A stretch of DNA of 58,400 nucleotides from JBBSUQ01 sp964389755. Its GTDB lineage: Bacteria > Bacteroidota > Bacteroidia > Flavobacteriales_D > Crocinitomicaceae. Under the pieces are notes generated by a model, which did no database searches, was not told the DNA's origin, and was given only the letters and a program-made list of their open reading frames with translations. The stretch is from positions 1 to 58,400 of the forward strand of contig CAYMEW010000027.1 in NCBI GenBank assembly GCA_964389755.1. The letters run 5' to 3'. Position numbers and translations under genes: made by a program. Below, piece by piece: positions 6,506 through 15,570 of the stretch (positions are counted from its first letter, which is position 1; the number at the start of each line of letters is the position of its first letter).

Positions 6506-7706
6506 AGTAGATCGTGAGGAAGGTCAGCACGCAGATACACAAAGTCGTCAAAAAGCTCATATAGCAATAATTGAGCAGTCTGTATTTTCGTCTGAGTACA
6601 TGACCGAGGTAATAAATATCGATGGACATATTATCGTAAACGATCTCCTGGTCATCGCGCAATAACTTGAGGTCGGCGATGAAACGATCGAGTTTGAGGT
6701 CCACGAAGTTCCCGAAGAACAGTACACTCGATTTACGTTCGATGATGTCCTTTTTCTTTACTTTCTGGTTGGTGACGTTCGGAGAAGCCGAAATGATGGC
6801 AAAAGCCACGGAGATCATACATCCGAGAATGAGCAGCGCCATGGGCACGGTAAAGCGGATGTGTTTAAGGAAGTCGTGCCCCGTCAGGGTAAACCCGGAA
6901 CCGATGGCCGCCATAATGATCGACACGATAATGGTATTGATACTGATCATCATATTCGCTTTGGAGTCGGCCATACTACTCAGGTCGATGTGCGAACGGT
7001 ATACGGAGCGGTACATTGTTTCGATGCCACGCCCGAGTTTTTGACGTTTTACTTCATTGATCTCCGCCTTCACGGCCATCTGGCTTTGCTTCTCAATGTT
7101 CTTGGCGAGCCTCGATCCGTATTCTTCGCGCGCATACTTTGTATAAAAGCATTTGGAAGTTAAGAACTTCAGCTGGCGCTCGGCCCAGCGGGCATCCGAA
7201 TCGTTGAATTCTTTGTTCTTTTCCCATTCCAGGCGAAGTAAAATGCCCTTGCGGAAAAAGCGTTTCTTCCCGATGTTGATGGAGTCGGCATCTTTGATTA
7301 TTTCTTCATAGAGGCTTTCTGGCTTGTGCTTCGGGCGGGTCGCATCGATCAGCGCGAGCACTTTCTCCAGTTGCTGTTCGGGGATCTTTTGATCGAGGAA
7401 CTTTTGAGCAATCTTTTTACTTTCCGTTTCGTGGTCGTTATAGTCCACCGCATACCCGGTATCATGCAACCAGGCCGCGAGCAAAAGCGTTTGAAGTTCC
7501 GTATCGTCCAGGTCGTATGCCCCGGCAATTTCGGCAGTTGCCTCTGCCGTTTCACGGGTATGTAAAAAATCGTGGTAGTGCATGCCTTCCGGCAGCTCTT
7601 TCCTGAAAAAATCGTAAACGAATGTCTCGGTTTCCTTTAAAAGCGGATCCTGCCCGTCGTGTTTTTTCTTTTTGGTCTCGTTCTTTGTGTGTGTTGTGTC
7701 GGCCAT
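6492..7706 (-). CDS. HD-domain phosphohydrolase fused to Pycsar-type transmembrane effector domain
   Basis: From the ATG at 7704-7706 the protein has 404 residues. Residues about 25-210 form an HD domain with metal ligands visible as HYHDFLH (His43-His49), HD at 81-82, His92 and KDAD (Asp139). Residues about 225-404 match the Pycsar effector (PycTM-like) region: RSHIDLSSMADSKANMMISINTII, with transmembrane helices near 253-270, 286-307 and 381-403. In Pycsar immunity such membrane domains disrupt the membrane after sensing cCMP or cUMP; HD fusions like this are widespread in Bacteroidota chromosomes and their role is not settled. A TTG at 7781 would add 25 residues. The neighbour on the opposite strand is a cyclase-like DUF2652 protein. 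Confidence 0.85.
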   Translation of the reverse strand: MADTTHTKNETKKKKHDGQDPLLKETETFVYDFFRKELPEGMHYHDFLHTRETAEATAEIAGAYDLDDTELQTLLLAAWLHDTGYAVDYNDHETESKKIAQKFLDQKIPEQQLEKVLALIDATRPKHKPESLYEEIIKDADSINIGKKRFFRKGILLRLEWEKNKEFNDSDARWAERQLKFLTSKCFYTKYAREEYGSRLAKNIEKQSQMAVKAEINEVKRQKLGRGIETMYRSVYRSHIDLSSMADSKANMMISINTIIVSIIMAAIGSGFTLTGHDFLKHIRFTVPMALLILGCMISVAFAIISASPNVTNQKVKKKDIIERKSSVLFFGNFVDLKLDRFIADLKLLRDDQEIVYDNMSIDIYYLGHVLRRKYRLLNYCYMSFLTTLCICVLTFLTIYFLSL

Positions 7707-7940
7707 ATAGAGGTCTTCTTTACCTGCTGATAACAATCCGGATGAGTTAAGGTTTTCGAAGGCGCGCTCCAGGTGTTCCAATCAGGTGCTTTTTAACTTC
7801 TTTTAATCATTTGTTCCCTTTCGAAGAAGATTCGGGCGGCCGAAATCCCTTTTGTCGATTTATTAAAAAATGTCAACAAAAAAACCTTTCCCGTCACATC
7901 TTGTTCTGTCCTTGATTCACACACGAACGCACAACCTCGT

Positions 7941-8825
7941 ATGAGACCATTTTTATACTTGCTTGCCGGCTTATTCTTCCTGCCCGGATTTTTCTGTTCC
8001 TGCCGGACGGAGGCTATTGATAGTGTGGACCATTACCGCTTTTTCGAACCCGACACGATCCTGGTACTCGACAAAAAACTCAAAGAGATCTCTTCGATCG
8101 AATACATTGATTCAACGACGCTGATGGGTATTTGCGACGAAGCCGGAACGATCTACTTCATTCATTCCGGGACGGGACAGGTGCTCGACCAGTACCTGTT
8201 CGATAAACAGGGCGATTATGAAGGCCTGGCGGTGAAGGATAGTTTCGTGTATGCCCTGCAAAGCGACGGCGACATTTTCAGGCTGAGCGGTTTTCACGGT
8301 GACAGCGTCGACCATGTCGAAAAGTTCAAAACAGGGCTGGACGAAGATTGCGAGGGATTCTGTTACAATGCCGAACGCAAACTCTTTTTCATTGCGTGTA
8401 AGAATCGTGCAGAAGGAGCCGACCGTATGATCTATTCGGTGGACGCCGAACTGAAAACAAAACCAAAAAAGGCCTTTCCGCTTTATTTCCGCACGATCAA
8501 GAACCGCCTGCTGACGAATTCTTACGACCGCTTTGCTTTCCGGCTCCGAAAGATGATGACTTCCACGGAAGAGGCGGGCATACTCGGCCCGAGTGGACTG
8601 GAAATACATCCGAAAACCAAAAAATATTACCTGTTATCAGGAACTTCTTCACTCGTGATCATTATGAACCGTACGGGGGACGTCGAAAAAGTGTGTCTCC
8701 TGCCTAAGAACGTTCTTACGCAGCCGGAGGGCATCTGCTTTGCGCCTGACGGTACCTTATACATCAGCAGCGAAAAGGGAAACAGTACAAGTGCTAAAAT
8801 CGTGAAATATTCATTCCATGAATAA
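7941..8825 (+). CDS. SdiA-regulated-type beta-propeller lipoprotein
   Basis: The 294-residue protein has a lipoprotein signal (hydrophobic residues 4-18, then FFCSC) and a body matching the SdiA-regulated / YjiK-like beta-propeller family: KELKEISSIEY-like opening, GDYEGLAVKDSFVYALQSDGDIF, DEDCEGFCYNAERKLFFIACKN, GPSGLEIHPKTKKYYLLSG and QPEGICFAPDGTLYISSE repeats. Such domains resemble phytase-like and esterase-like six-bladed propellers; the true substrate is unknown. It opens a four-gene operon: its last eight bases overlap the start of the phosphoesterase-BamA gene, so the two are translationally coupled. Confidence 0.87.
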   Translation: MRPFLYLLAGLFFLPGFFCSCRTEAIDSVDHYRFFEPDTILVLDKKLKEISSIEYIDSTTLMGICDEAGTIYFIHSGTGQVLDQYLFDKQGDYEGLAVKDSFVYALQSDGDIFRLSGFHGDSVDHVEKFKTGLDEDCEGFCYNAERKLFFIACKNRAEGADRMIYSVDAELKTKPKKAFPLYFRTIKNRLLTNSYDRFAFRLRKMMTSTEEAGILGPSGLEIHPKTKKYYLLSGTSSLVIIMNRTGDVEKVCLLPKNVLTQPEGICFAPDGTLYISSEKGNSTSAKIVKYSFHE

Positions 8826-11800
8826 ATTAATTACCTGCATAATTCTTACCGCCGTTCTGGGCAGCTGCGGCGTCAGTTCGACCTGGGTCAGCAAACAAAA
8901 CAAAAACTGGGAAAAAAACGTGGTTTCCGAAGACGAGGAACTCGTACACAGTGTGTACCTCATCGGTGATGCCGGGAACCCGGACCTCGACGAACAGGAA
9001 CCCTCCCTGCAAATGCTCGAGTACAAACTGAAAAATGACAGTTCGTCCATGCCGGGCTTCAGCCAGAAGAACAAAACCGTGGTCTTTTTGGGCGACAACA
9101 TTTATGATTACGGTCTGCCGGCCGAAGATGCATTATCGTATGAAAATGCGAAAGCGCGCCTGATCGAGCAGCTCGATGTTGTAAAGGATTTCGAAGGTGT
9201 CAAGGTGATGATCCCCGGGAACCACGACTGGGATAAAATGAAGTCGGACGGTTGGGAATACGTGGTGCGCCAGCAACAGTTCGTGGACCAGTACCTCAAT
9301 GATTCGCTGGCATTTCTGCCGAAGGGCGGATGTCCGGGTCCGGTGGAAGTAAAACTCAACGACCGCCTGACCATGATCGTGATCGACTCCGAATGGTGGT
9401 TGTTCCCCCATACCAAACCGGAAGGTGCTTACAGCTATTGTGACATTATCGACGAATACGATTTCCTGTTACAATTTCGCAACGCGATCCGCAGGAATTC
9501 CGATAAAAACATCCTCGTGGTCATGCACCATCCCCCGATGACAAACGGGAATCATGGCGGGCATTTCTCACTGCTGGATCACATTTTCCCGCTGACGCTT
9601 GTAAAGGACAACCTGTATATTCCGCTTCCGGTGGTTGGGAGTATTTACCCGCTGATGCGCAAATACGGGATTTCACCCGAAGATATTCCAAGTCCGCAAT
9701 ACCAGCGACTGCGCAACGGGATCATGGCCATTCTCAAAGATGAAAAGAAAACGGTTGTGGCTTCCGGTCACGATCACAACCTCCAACTGCACAAAGAAGA
9801 CGAAACAAATTACATTGTGAGCGGTTCCGGCACCAAACGCGAATTCCTGGTAGACGGGAACGACGCCGAATTTCTTGCCAAAGAAAACGGAATTGCGGTA
9901 CTTCGGTATTACAAACAGGGCGAGGTTTGGGTCGAATTCTGGACACCGGACGCGGAAAACCCGGACGGAAAACTGCTTTTCAAGAAACCGTTATACGCCA
10001 TCGACCCGGCAGAAAACCAGGTGGTAAGTGAGCGCGAGATCCCGGATTACACCGACAGCACAATCACGATGTCTATTGAGGAAGAATACGGTCAGCATTC
10101 CCTGTTCTACCGGATTTTTATGGGCGATAATTACCGGGCCGCATGGTCCGCACCGGTAAAGCTCGATTACCTCGATATGAAAAACGACTACGAAGGCCTG
10201 ACACCCATCAAACTCGGCGGCGGAAAACAGACCACTTCCCTGCGTTGTATGGGCGGAGACGGAAACCAGTATAACATTCGAAGCGTGGACAAAGATCCGT
10301 CTTCGGTGCTGCCCGAAGGTTTTCGAAACACCTTTGCACGCGACATTCTGCAGGACCAGATCTCCACGTCACATCCGTTCGGGGCGCTCGTGGTTCCCGG
10401 CCTTGCTGAAGCCGTTGACGTTTATCATACCAAACCGCGGATCCTCTATGTTCCGTTCACTCCCTCGCTCGGTGAATTTATCGATGATATCGGCGGACGG
10501 ATTTCGCTCGTTGAGATCCGCCCGGATGAAAACCTGTCTGAATTCCGAAATTTCGGCCATTCCAAAAACGTGGTGGGAACGGATAAAATGCTCGAAAAGA
10601 TGCGCGATGACAATGACAACAGCATTGCGGCAGAAGATTTCCTGCGTGCGCGGCTGCTCGATATATTAATCGGCGACTGGGACCGTCACGAAGATCAGTG
10701 GCGCTGGGCCGAGTTCGACAAAGCCGACAAAGGAGTGATCTTCCGCCCGGTACCGCGCGACAGGGACCAGGTTTTCGTAAAACTCGACGGAATACTTGCC
10801 AAGATCATTTCCAGTCGTTTTTACCAGCGTATGCTCACCGATTTCGACGAAGAGATTACCGACCTTATTGGGTTGATGCAACAGGGAGTTCACCTGGACA
10901 AATACATCCTCGGCCGGCTCGAGCTCGAAGACTGGAAGCAGACCGCACAATTGATGCAGAAAGAACTGACCGACTCGGTGATCGAAGCCGCCGTACAACG
11001 CATGCCGCCGGAAATCGTGGCCATCGACGGGGAAGATATTGTACGTAAACTGAAACATCGCCGCGACGACCTTGTAAAGTACGCTGAGAAATATTACCAT
11101 TTCCTGTCAAAAGAAGTGGACGTTATTTTAACCGATAAAAACGAGTACATCCACGTCGAACGCCTGGAGAACGGCGATACCGAGGTGCGTGCGTACAAAC
11201 GAACTTTTGACAAAGTAGACGGGGAAAAAGTAGACGATAACATCGAACAACCGGTTTACAAGCGCCTGTTCCGTTACGACGAGACAAAGGAGATCCGCAT
11301 CTATACCATGTCCGGGGAAGACAGCATCCTGGTCACCGGCACCAGCCGGAAGGCAATTTTCACGCGGATTATCGGCGGAGACGAAAGCGATTATTTCAAC
11401 AATACCTCGAAGATCGGGCGCTGGCGCCGGAATACAGTATTCTACGATGAAAAAACAGACGATAAAGACGACCAGAATCGCATTGTGTCCAAAAAGGAAA
11501 CGCACATCGAACTGGACAAAGACCCGGAAGTAGTGGCCTACAATTACCGTGAATTCACGCATAACAAGGTTACTCCCCTGCTCTTTTTACAATACGACAT
11601 CGACTTCGGCTTTTTCCTGGGCGCGGGAATCAAATACACCGCATACGATTTCCGAAAAAGTCCGTATAAAGCACAATACATTTTCCGGGCCAATCACTCA
11701 CTCATGACGGAAGCTTTCAACATACAGGCTTCTGCGGATTACCCGTCCGTATTTAACCGAAAGACGGGGCTGAACTTTATGATTAACATGGACGGCCCTG

Positions 11801-12603
11801 ATTACATCCGGAACTACTTCGGACGCGGTAATGAAACAACAAACCCCGGTTCTACCATCCAAAATTACCGCCTGGGGCTGAACTATTATACGTTCCAGTT
11901 CGGGTTTACCCGCCGAAAAACGAAAAATATTTTCTTTAAAATCGGCCCGCTGTTCGACTACGCGCAGATCAAGTCGATCGACGACAGTGTGTTCGTATTC
12001 AGCGATCTTCCGGAATTCCAGGAAGGGAAAAAATACATCATGGCCGGCGGAATCGTCAATTTCGACCTCAACTACACCAACCGGAAACTTGCCCCAACGC
12101 GCGGAGTCGAATTCACCAGCGATCTCTCCTATCGCCGAAGCATTAACACTGCAGAATACTCTTTTGCGAAGTTCCGTGGAAACGTCAATTTTTACACCAC
12201 ACCGAACTGGGGACTTCCCATTACCTTTGTGGCCCGGGTGGGTGGTGAGTTCAACATCGGTAAGTTCCCGTTTTACCAGTCGGCATTCCTGAGCGGAGTT
12301 AGAAACCTCCGCGGTTACCGCCGGGACCGATTCGCCGGAGGGTCATCCTTTTACCAGTCGCTGGAAGTGCGCGTTCCCTTTTTCCGCATTACCAATTACC
12401 TGCTCAGCGGTCAGTGGGGCGGTTTCGCTTTCCTGGACAACGGTAAGGTTTTCGACGACCTCTCCTCTTTCCAGAAATCCTGGCACCAGGGATACGGCGG
12501 CGGATTATGGATTAACATGTACAATACCTTCGTACTGAGCGGCGGGATCGGCTGGAGTAAAGAAGGAAGTTTCGTACGCGTAAATACCGGATTTTTCTTT
12601 TAA
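8818..12603 (+). CDS. Outer-membrane lipoprotein: metallophosphoesterase + kinase-like domain + BamA-type barrel
   Basis: This 1261-residue protein starts with a lipoprotein signal (LGSC, Cys17). A calcineurin-like phosphoesterase follows with every metal motif: GDAGN (Asp51), GDN (Asp93), GNHD (134-137), HH (237-238) and GHDH (317-320). Residues about 450-760 carry features of an atypical protein-kinase-like fold of the CotH/HipA/Fam20 sort: a glycine-rich LGGGKQ (466-471), IRSVDKD (487-493), a catalytic-loop-like GDWDRHEDQ (619-627) and a metal-site-like RDRDQVF (647-653). From about residue 900 the sequence is an outer-membrane barrel of the BamA/TamA surface-antigen type, with FLSGVRNLRGYRRDRFAGG and a terminal phenylalanine. 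The phosphoesterase and barrel parts are seen clearly; the kinase assignment is my inference from short motifs. It overlaps both neighbours. Confidence 0.88.
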   Translation: MNKLITCIILTAVLGSCGVSSTWVSKQNKNWEKNVVSEDEELVHSVYLIGDAGNPDLDEQEPSLQMLEYKLKNDSSSMPGFSQKNKTVVFLGDNIYDYGLPAEDALSYENAKARLIEQLDVVKDFEGVKVMIPGNHDWDKMKSDGWEYVVRQQQFVDQYLNDSLAFLPKGGCPGPVEVKLNDRLTMIVIDSEWWLFPHTKPEGAYSYCDIIDEYDFLLQFRNAIRRNSDKNILVVMHHPPMTNGNHGGHFSLLDHIFPLTLVKDNLYIPLPVVGSIYPLMRKYGISPEDIPSPQYQRLRNGIMAILKDEKKTVVASGHDHNLQLHKEDETNYIVSGSGTKREFLVDGNDAEFLAKENGIAVLRYYKQGEVWVEFWTPDAENPDGKLLFKKPLYAIDPAENQVVSEREIPDYTDSTITMSIEEEYGQHSLFYRIFMGDNYRAAWSAPVKLDYLDMKNDYEGLTPIKLGGGKQTTSLRCMGGDGNQYNIRSVDKDPSSVLPEGFRNTFARDILQDQISTSHPFGALVVPGLAEAVDVYHTKPRILYVPFTPSLGEFIDDIGGRISLVEIRPDENLSEFRNFGHSKNVVGTDKMLEKMRDDNDNSIAAEDFLRARLLDILIGDWDRHEDQWRWAEFDKADKGVIFRPVPRDRDQVFVKLDGILAKIISSRFYQRMLTDFDEEITDLIGLMQQGVHLDKYILGRLELEDWKQTAQLMQKELTDSVIEAAVQRMPPEIVAIDGEDIVRKLKHRRDDLVKYAEKYYHFLSKEVDVILTDKNEYIHVERLENGDTEVRAYKRTFDKVDGEKVDDNIEQPVYKRLFRYDETKEIRIYTMSGEDSILVTGTSRKAIFTRIIGGDESDYFNNTSKIGRWRRNTVFYDEKTDDKDDQNRIVSKKETHIELDKDPEVVAYNYREFTHNKVTPLLFLQYDIDFGFFLGAGIKYTAYDFRKSPYKAQYIFRANHSLMTEAFNIQASADYPSVFNRKTGLNFMINMDGPDYIRNYFGRGNETTNPGSTIQNYRLGLNYYTFQFGFTRRKTKNIFFKIGPLFDYAQIKSIDDSVFVFSDLPEFQEGKKYIMAGGIVNFDLNYTNRKLAPTRGVEFTSDLSYRRSINTAEYSFAKFRGNVNFYTTPNWGLPITFVARVGGEFNIGKFPFYQSAFLSGVRNLRGYRRDRFAGGSSFYQSLEVRVPFFRITNYLLSGQWGGFAFLDNGKVFDDLSSFQKSWHQGYGGGLWINMYNTFVLSGGIGWSKEGSFVRVNTGFFF

Positions 12604-13661
12604 TGAAATACGTACTCATCATAGCACTGTTACCACTCTCTCTTTTCGGGCAGGACCTGCAGGAAGGGCTGGGCAGCGTCGTGGATGATGTGACACCACA
12701 GGAAGAACTGTTCGCTGCGACAGGTCCAAGGGTGGACTGGGGTCCGCCACCGAAATTCTTTGTATACAGTTATAACTATTACGGAAAGACCGATCTATCG
12801 TTCACACCGGAAACGGCGGGGCACCCGGGTGGAACAGCCCAGGTGGATCACATGGACGAAGTGCTCGCCAAGATCAAGTTTCCTTTTCTCATTCGCGATC
12901 ACGTCAACTTCTTCGGAGGACTGCAATACAATTATCAGCGCTATACTTTTGCACAGGAAGATCTCAATAATATCGTTTTCCGGGACCTGAACGAGCGTAA
13001 ATTCGAACAGGTGCGTTTTGACACTTACGTCAACGTGACGCTTTCGGGCAAACGCTTTCTCGGTTTCAAGACCGGCGTCCAACTCAGCGGAGATTACGAT
13101 AACAACCAGTCATCTTTTGCCAATTTTGCGCGTGTTCAGCACATGGGAATGCTCGGAAAACGTTTTAGCGAAAAGCTGGCCGCGGGAGGAGCTTACTTTC
13201 TTTCTTACCAGCCCGGACGTCTGACCGTGTATCCGGCGCTTTACTTTACTTACTGGAAAAACAAGAAGATCGGCTTCGAAACCATTTTCCCGGCATTGAT
13301 CGACCTCTACGTTCATCCGTGGAAAAAAACCTTTTTTACATTTTCCACACGACTACGCTCTAATCGGTTCCTGCTCAACGCCGCACCCTTTCAACTCGGT
13401 CAGAAACGAACTTTTTTGCTGAATACGACCGACGTACAGCTCAGCATGGAGGTACAACAGCGCATTTATGATTTTTTCTGGCTCGGATTTTCGGCGGGCT
13501 ACAACTTCAATGTCAGTCACCGCATTGCAGAGAGTCAGCGCAGGGACGCGCCGATCCTTTTCAATGGCAAGCAGGGTATCGGGAATTTTTTCCAGTTCTC
13601 CGCATACCTGAGTGTTCCTGAAAAGTTACTGAATCGTAAAAAACTCGAAGAAAAACCATGA
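12603..13661 (+). CDS. Outer-membrane beta-barrel protein of unknown function
   Basis: The 352-residue protein has a signal peptide (MKYVLIIALLPLSLFGQ) and a body of alternating hydrophobic and aromatic strands with charged turns (FFGGLQYNYQRYTF, KFFVYSYNYYGKTDLSF, FFWLGFSAGYNFNVSHR), ending near FFQFSAYLSV, as in outer-membrane barrels. It may belong to the DUF6268 group, but I am not sure. Its ATG shares one base with the stop codon of the phosphoesterase-BamA gene (TAATG), and its own end overlaps the next gene by four bases, so it is part of a tightly coupled operon. Confidence 0.75.
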   Translation: MKYVLIIALLPLSLFGQDLQEGLGSVVDDVTPQEELFAATGPRVDWGPPPKFFVYSYNYYGKTDLSFTPETAGHPGGTAQVDHMDEVLAKIKFPFLIRDHVNFFGGLQYNYQRYTFAQEDLNNIVFRDLNERKFEQVRFDTYVNVTLSGKRFLGFKTGVQLSGDYDNNQSSFANFARVQHMGMLGKRFSEKLAAGGAYFLSYQPGRLTVYPALYFTYWKNKKIGFETIFPALIDLYVHPWKKTFFTFSTRLRSNRFLLNAAPFQLGQKRTFLLNTTDVQLSMEVQQRIYDFFWLGFSAGYNFNVSHRIAESQRRDAPILFNGKQGIGNFFQFSAYLSVPEKLLNRKKLEEKP

Positions 13662-14611
13662 TCGTCAGCTTCATAATCGGTTGCATCCTCCTGATCACGG
13701 CGCTTTTGCCTTTTTGGCGAAACAAACACTGGATCGTGCGCGACTCCGGTTTTGCCCGTATCCAGTTATTTTTTATCGGTTTCCTGCTTATCGGAATAAC
13801 CTGCTTTTTCATCCGGTCGGAAGCTCCATTGACCTGGCTCATCATTTTACCGGCTGCCGCAGCCACTCTTATTCACGGGTTCACAGTTCTCCCCTACACT
13901 CCTTTCTGGCCGAAACAGGTGAAAAGCGCCGGGAAAGCCGCTCAGTGCTTTACGATCATGGGAGCAAACGTTTTGCAAAGTAATCAGAATCACCGGGGAT
14001 TCATGGAGTTGGTTTCAAAGTATGATCCGGATGTATTGTGTGTCCTGGAGTGCAACCAGGACTGGATGAATGACATTCACGAAGTAATTACCCGGTACGC
14101 TCATCATGTTCACATTCCCCTTGAAAATCGTTACGGAATGTTGTTACTTTCGAAATTCGAACTTTCGGGAAGTGAAGTCCATTACCTGACCGAACCTGAC
14201 ATTCCCAGTATTTTCACCCATCTTAAAATCGGTCAGCACTCTATTCGACTGATCTGTGCACACCCTACACCGCCGTCACCGACGGAACGCCGTACATCCC
14301 GGCAACGTGACCTGGAACTGCTGCGGGTCGCTAAAATTGTTTCTGACAAGCCCCAACCGACAATCGTATGTGGCGACCTGAATGACGTGGCCTGGTCCTT
14401 CACGACAAAACGTTTCATTCGTACCAGCGGACTAAAAGATCCGCGTATCGGGCGTGGCTTTTATAATAGTTTCAATGCATTTCACTGGTGGATGCGTTTC
14501 CCGGTAGATCACCTGTTCCTTTCCGATGACTTCAAAATAAAAAGCATTGCACGTAGTGAAGCTTACGGCTCCGACCACTTTGCAATGCTTTACCAGATTT
14601 GTATGGGTTAA
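13658..14611 (+). CDS. Membrane-anchored endonuclease/exonuclease/phosphatase family protein
   Basis: The 317-residue protein has three transmembrane helices (about 2-18, 35-52, 58-78) and a C-terminal EEP-fold hydrolase domain. The catalytic residues are all present: Asn104 in GANVLQ, Glu131 in VLECN, His202 in AHPTPP, Asp240 and Asn242 in CGDLND, and the terminal GSDH (Asp306, His307). Members cleave phosphodiester or phosphomonoester bonds in nucleic acids, phosphoinositides or sphingolipids; the substrate here is unknown. The domain should face the periplasm. It overlaps the preceding outer-membrane protein by four bases and ends the operon that begins with the SdiA-regulated-type lipoprotein. 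Confidence 0.9.
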   Translation: MIVSFIIGCILLITALLPFWRNKHWIVRDSGFARIQLFFIGFLLIGITCFFIRSEAPLTWLIILPAAAATLIHGFTVLPYTPFWPKQVKSAGKAAQCFTIMGANVLQSNQNHRGFMELVSKYDPDVLCVLECNQDWMNDIHEVITRYAHHVHIPLENRYGMLLLSKFELSGSEVHYLTEPDIPSIFTHLKIGQHSIRLICAHPTPPSPTERRTSRQRDLELLRVAKIVSDKPQPTIVCGDLNDVAWSFTTKRFIRTSGLKDPRIGRGFYNSFNAFHWWMRFPVDHLFLSDDFKIKSIARSEAYGSDHFAMLYQICMG

Positions 14612-14616
14612 AATCC

Positions 14617-14931
14617 TTATTCTCCCTTCGGTTCGTCGACTGATTTTAAAAAGTCCGCTACACGGGTGGACGCATCCATTCCGTAAGCATCGATCAGAAT
14701 TCCTTTTTTTCCGTCAGTTGTTTCGATCGCATAGATAATCGAAGCATCTTCCGGATCGGTCATTCCTTCGAAACGGTGGTATTCACAGATTGAAACCTCA
14801 TCTGCATTATTAATACCATCATTCGGATCTTTGAGTTTGCCGTTCACGGTTACTTCAAAGTTGATATCATATCCCCGCGTTTTAAGACCGTTTACAGCCT
14901 CCACGAGGTTCACATATTTATTATTTTCCAT
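14617..14931 (-). CDS. Small protein annotated as phosphoribosylpyrophosphate synthetase-like (copy A)
   Basis: This 104-residue soluble protein belongs to a small Bacteroidota family often labelled phosphoribosylpyrophosphate synthetase, although it has none of the PRPP-synthetase motifs. Recognisable pieces are EAVNGLKTRGYDINFEV, YHRFEGMTDPEDASIIYAI and GKKGILIDAYGM. Its start, ATG at 14929-14931, overlaps the nitroreductase stop by 11 bases, indicating translational coupling. A paralog at 16314-16601 is likewise coupled to a second nitroreductase-like gene. Function is unknown; the fixed partnership hints that it acts with the reductase. Confidence 0.8.
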   Translation of the reverse strand: MENNKYVNLVEAVNGLKTRGYDINFEVTVNGKLKDPNDGINNADEVSICEYHRFEGMTDPEDASIIYAIETTDGKKGILIDAYGMDASTRVADFLKSVDEPKGE

Positions 14932-15544
14932 GTTCAGTATCATTATTTGTTTGAAAATAGGAACTGCCCCATTCTCCGCCGAACACAAAATCCGATACGG
15001 CTTTACGGGGTGATTCCGGAGTTTCTTTCTTTTCCAGTTCTTCGGGTAATTTTGAAGCATCGCCCGGTTTACCGATCACGAACATGACGGTCGGTTCGTA
15101 CTCACGATCCACGTTAAAGTGTTCGACCAGCGTTTCCGGTTGAAAACCGGCCATTTGGTGTACGTAATATCCTTCCGGCAAAATCCCGAGTGTTCCGGCT
15201 GTTACAAAAGCTCCCAGGTCATATTTGCGATGCGCATTTGTTTTCGAATTATTTCCGAAATGCATTTTCGAAAATCCGGCCACGAGTACGGGCGCAAGAT
15301 GTGCCCAGGACTGGTTGAATTCGTTAAGGCATTCAAAAAGCCGGTCGTAGTGCGGATCCTCTTTTCGTGCCACGATAAAAAACCACGGTTGTTCATTGTA
15401 GGAAGAAGCCACGTGGCGTCCGCTGTCAAAAAACAGCTGCAGAATTTTTTCGTCAATGGTTTCGGAGGCAAAAGCACGAGGTGACCAGCGTGTATCGATG
15501 GCCTCCGAAACTGTCAGTTTTTTTGTTTCCGTTGCTTCAGGCAT
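14921..15544 (-). CDS. Nitroreductase family protein
   Basis: The 207-residue protein is a flavin-dependent nitroreductase-type oxidoreductase. FMN-binding features are present: RWSPRAF near the N terminus and ASSYNEQPWFF about 35 residues on, with a later YDLGAFVTAGTLGILPEGYYVHQMAGF segment (the usual AG.a..nl.l.A...G helix, somewhat altered) and EPTVMFVIGKPGD. Such enzymes reduce nitroaromatics, quinones or other electrophiles with NAD(P)H. It sits in a stress-type cluster with CsbD and a PA2169-type protein and is coupled to the small protein downstream. A degenerate paralog lies at 16598-17215. Confidence 0.9.
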   Translation of the reverse strand: MPEATETKKLTVSEAIDTRWSPRAFASETIDEKILQLFFDSGRHVASSYNEQPWFFIVARKEDPHYDRLFECLNEFNQSWAHLAPVLVAGFSKMHFGNNSKTNAHRKYDLGAFVTAGTLGILPEGYYVHQMAGFQPETLVEHFNVDREYEPTVMFVIGKPGDASKLPEELEKKETPESPRKAVSDFVFGGEWGSSYFQTNNDTEHGK

Positions 15545-15570
15545 TGTTTGTGGTATTTAATTTTTAAAAA

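Noticed and set aside
10666..11100. 144-codon open frame antisense to the phosphoesterase-BamA gene
   Set aside because: Shadow of a strongly coding plus-strand region with consistent motifs; no start signal or domain.
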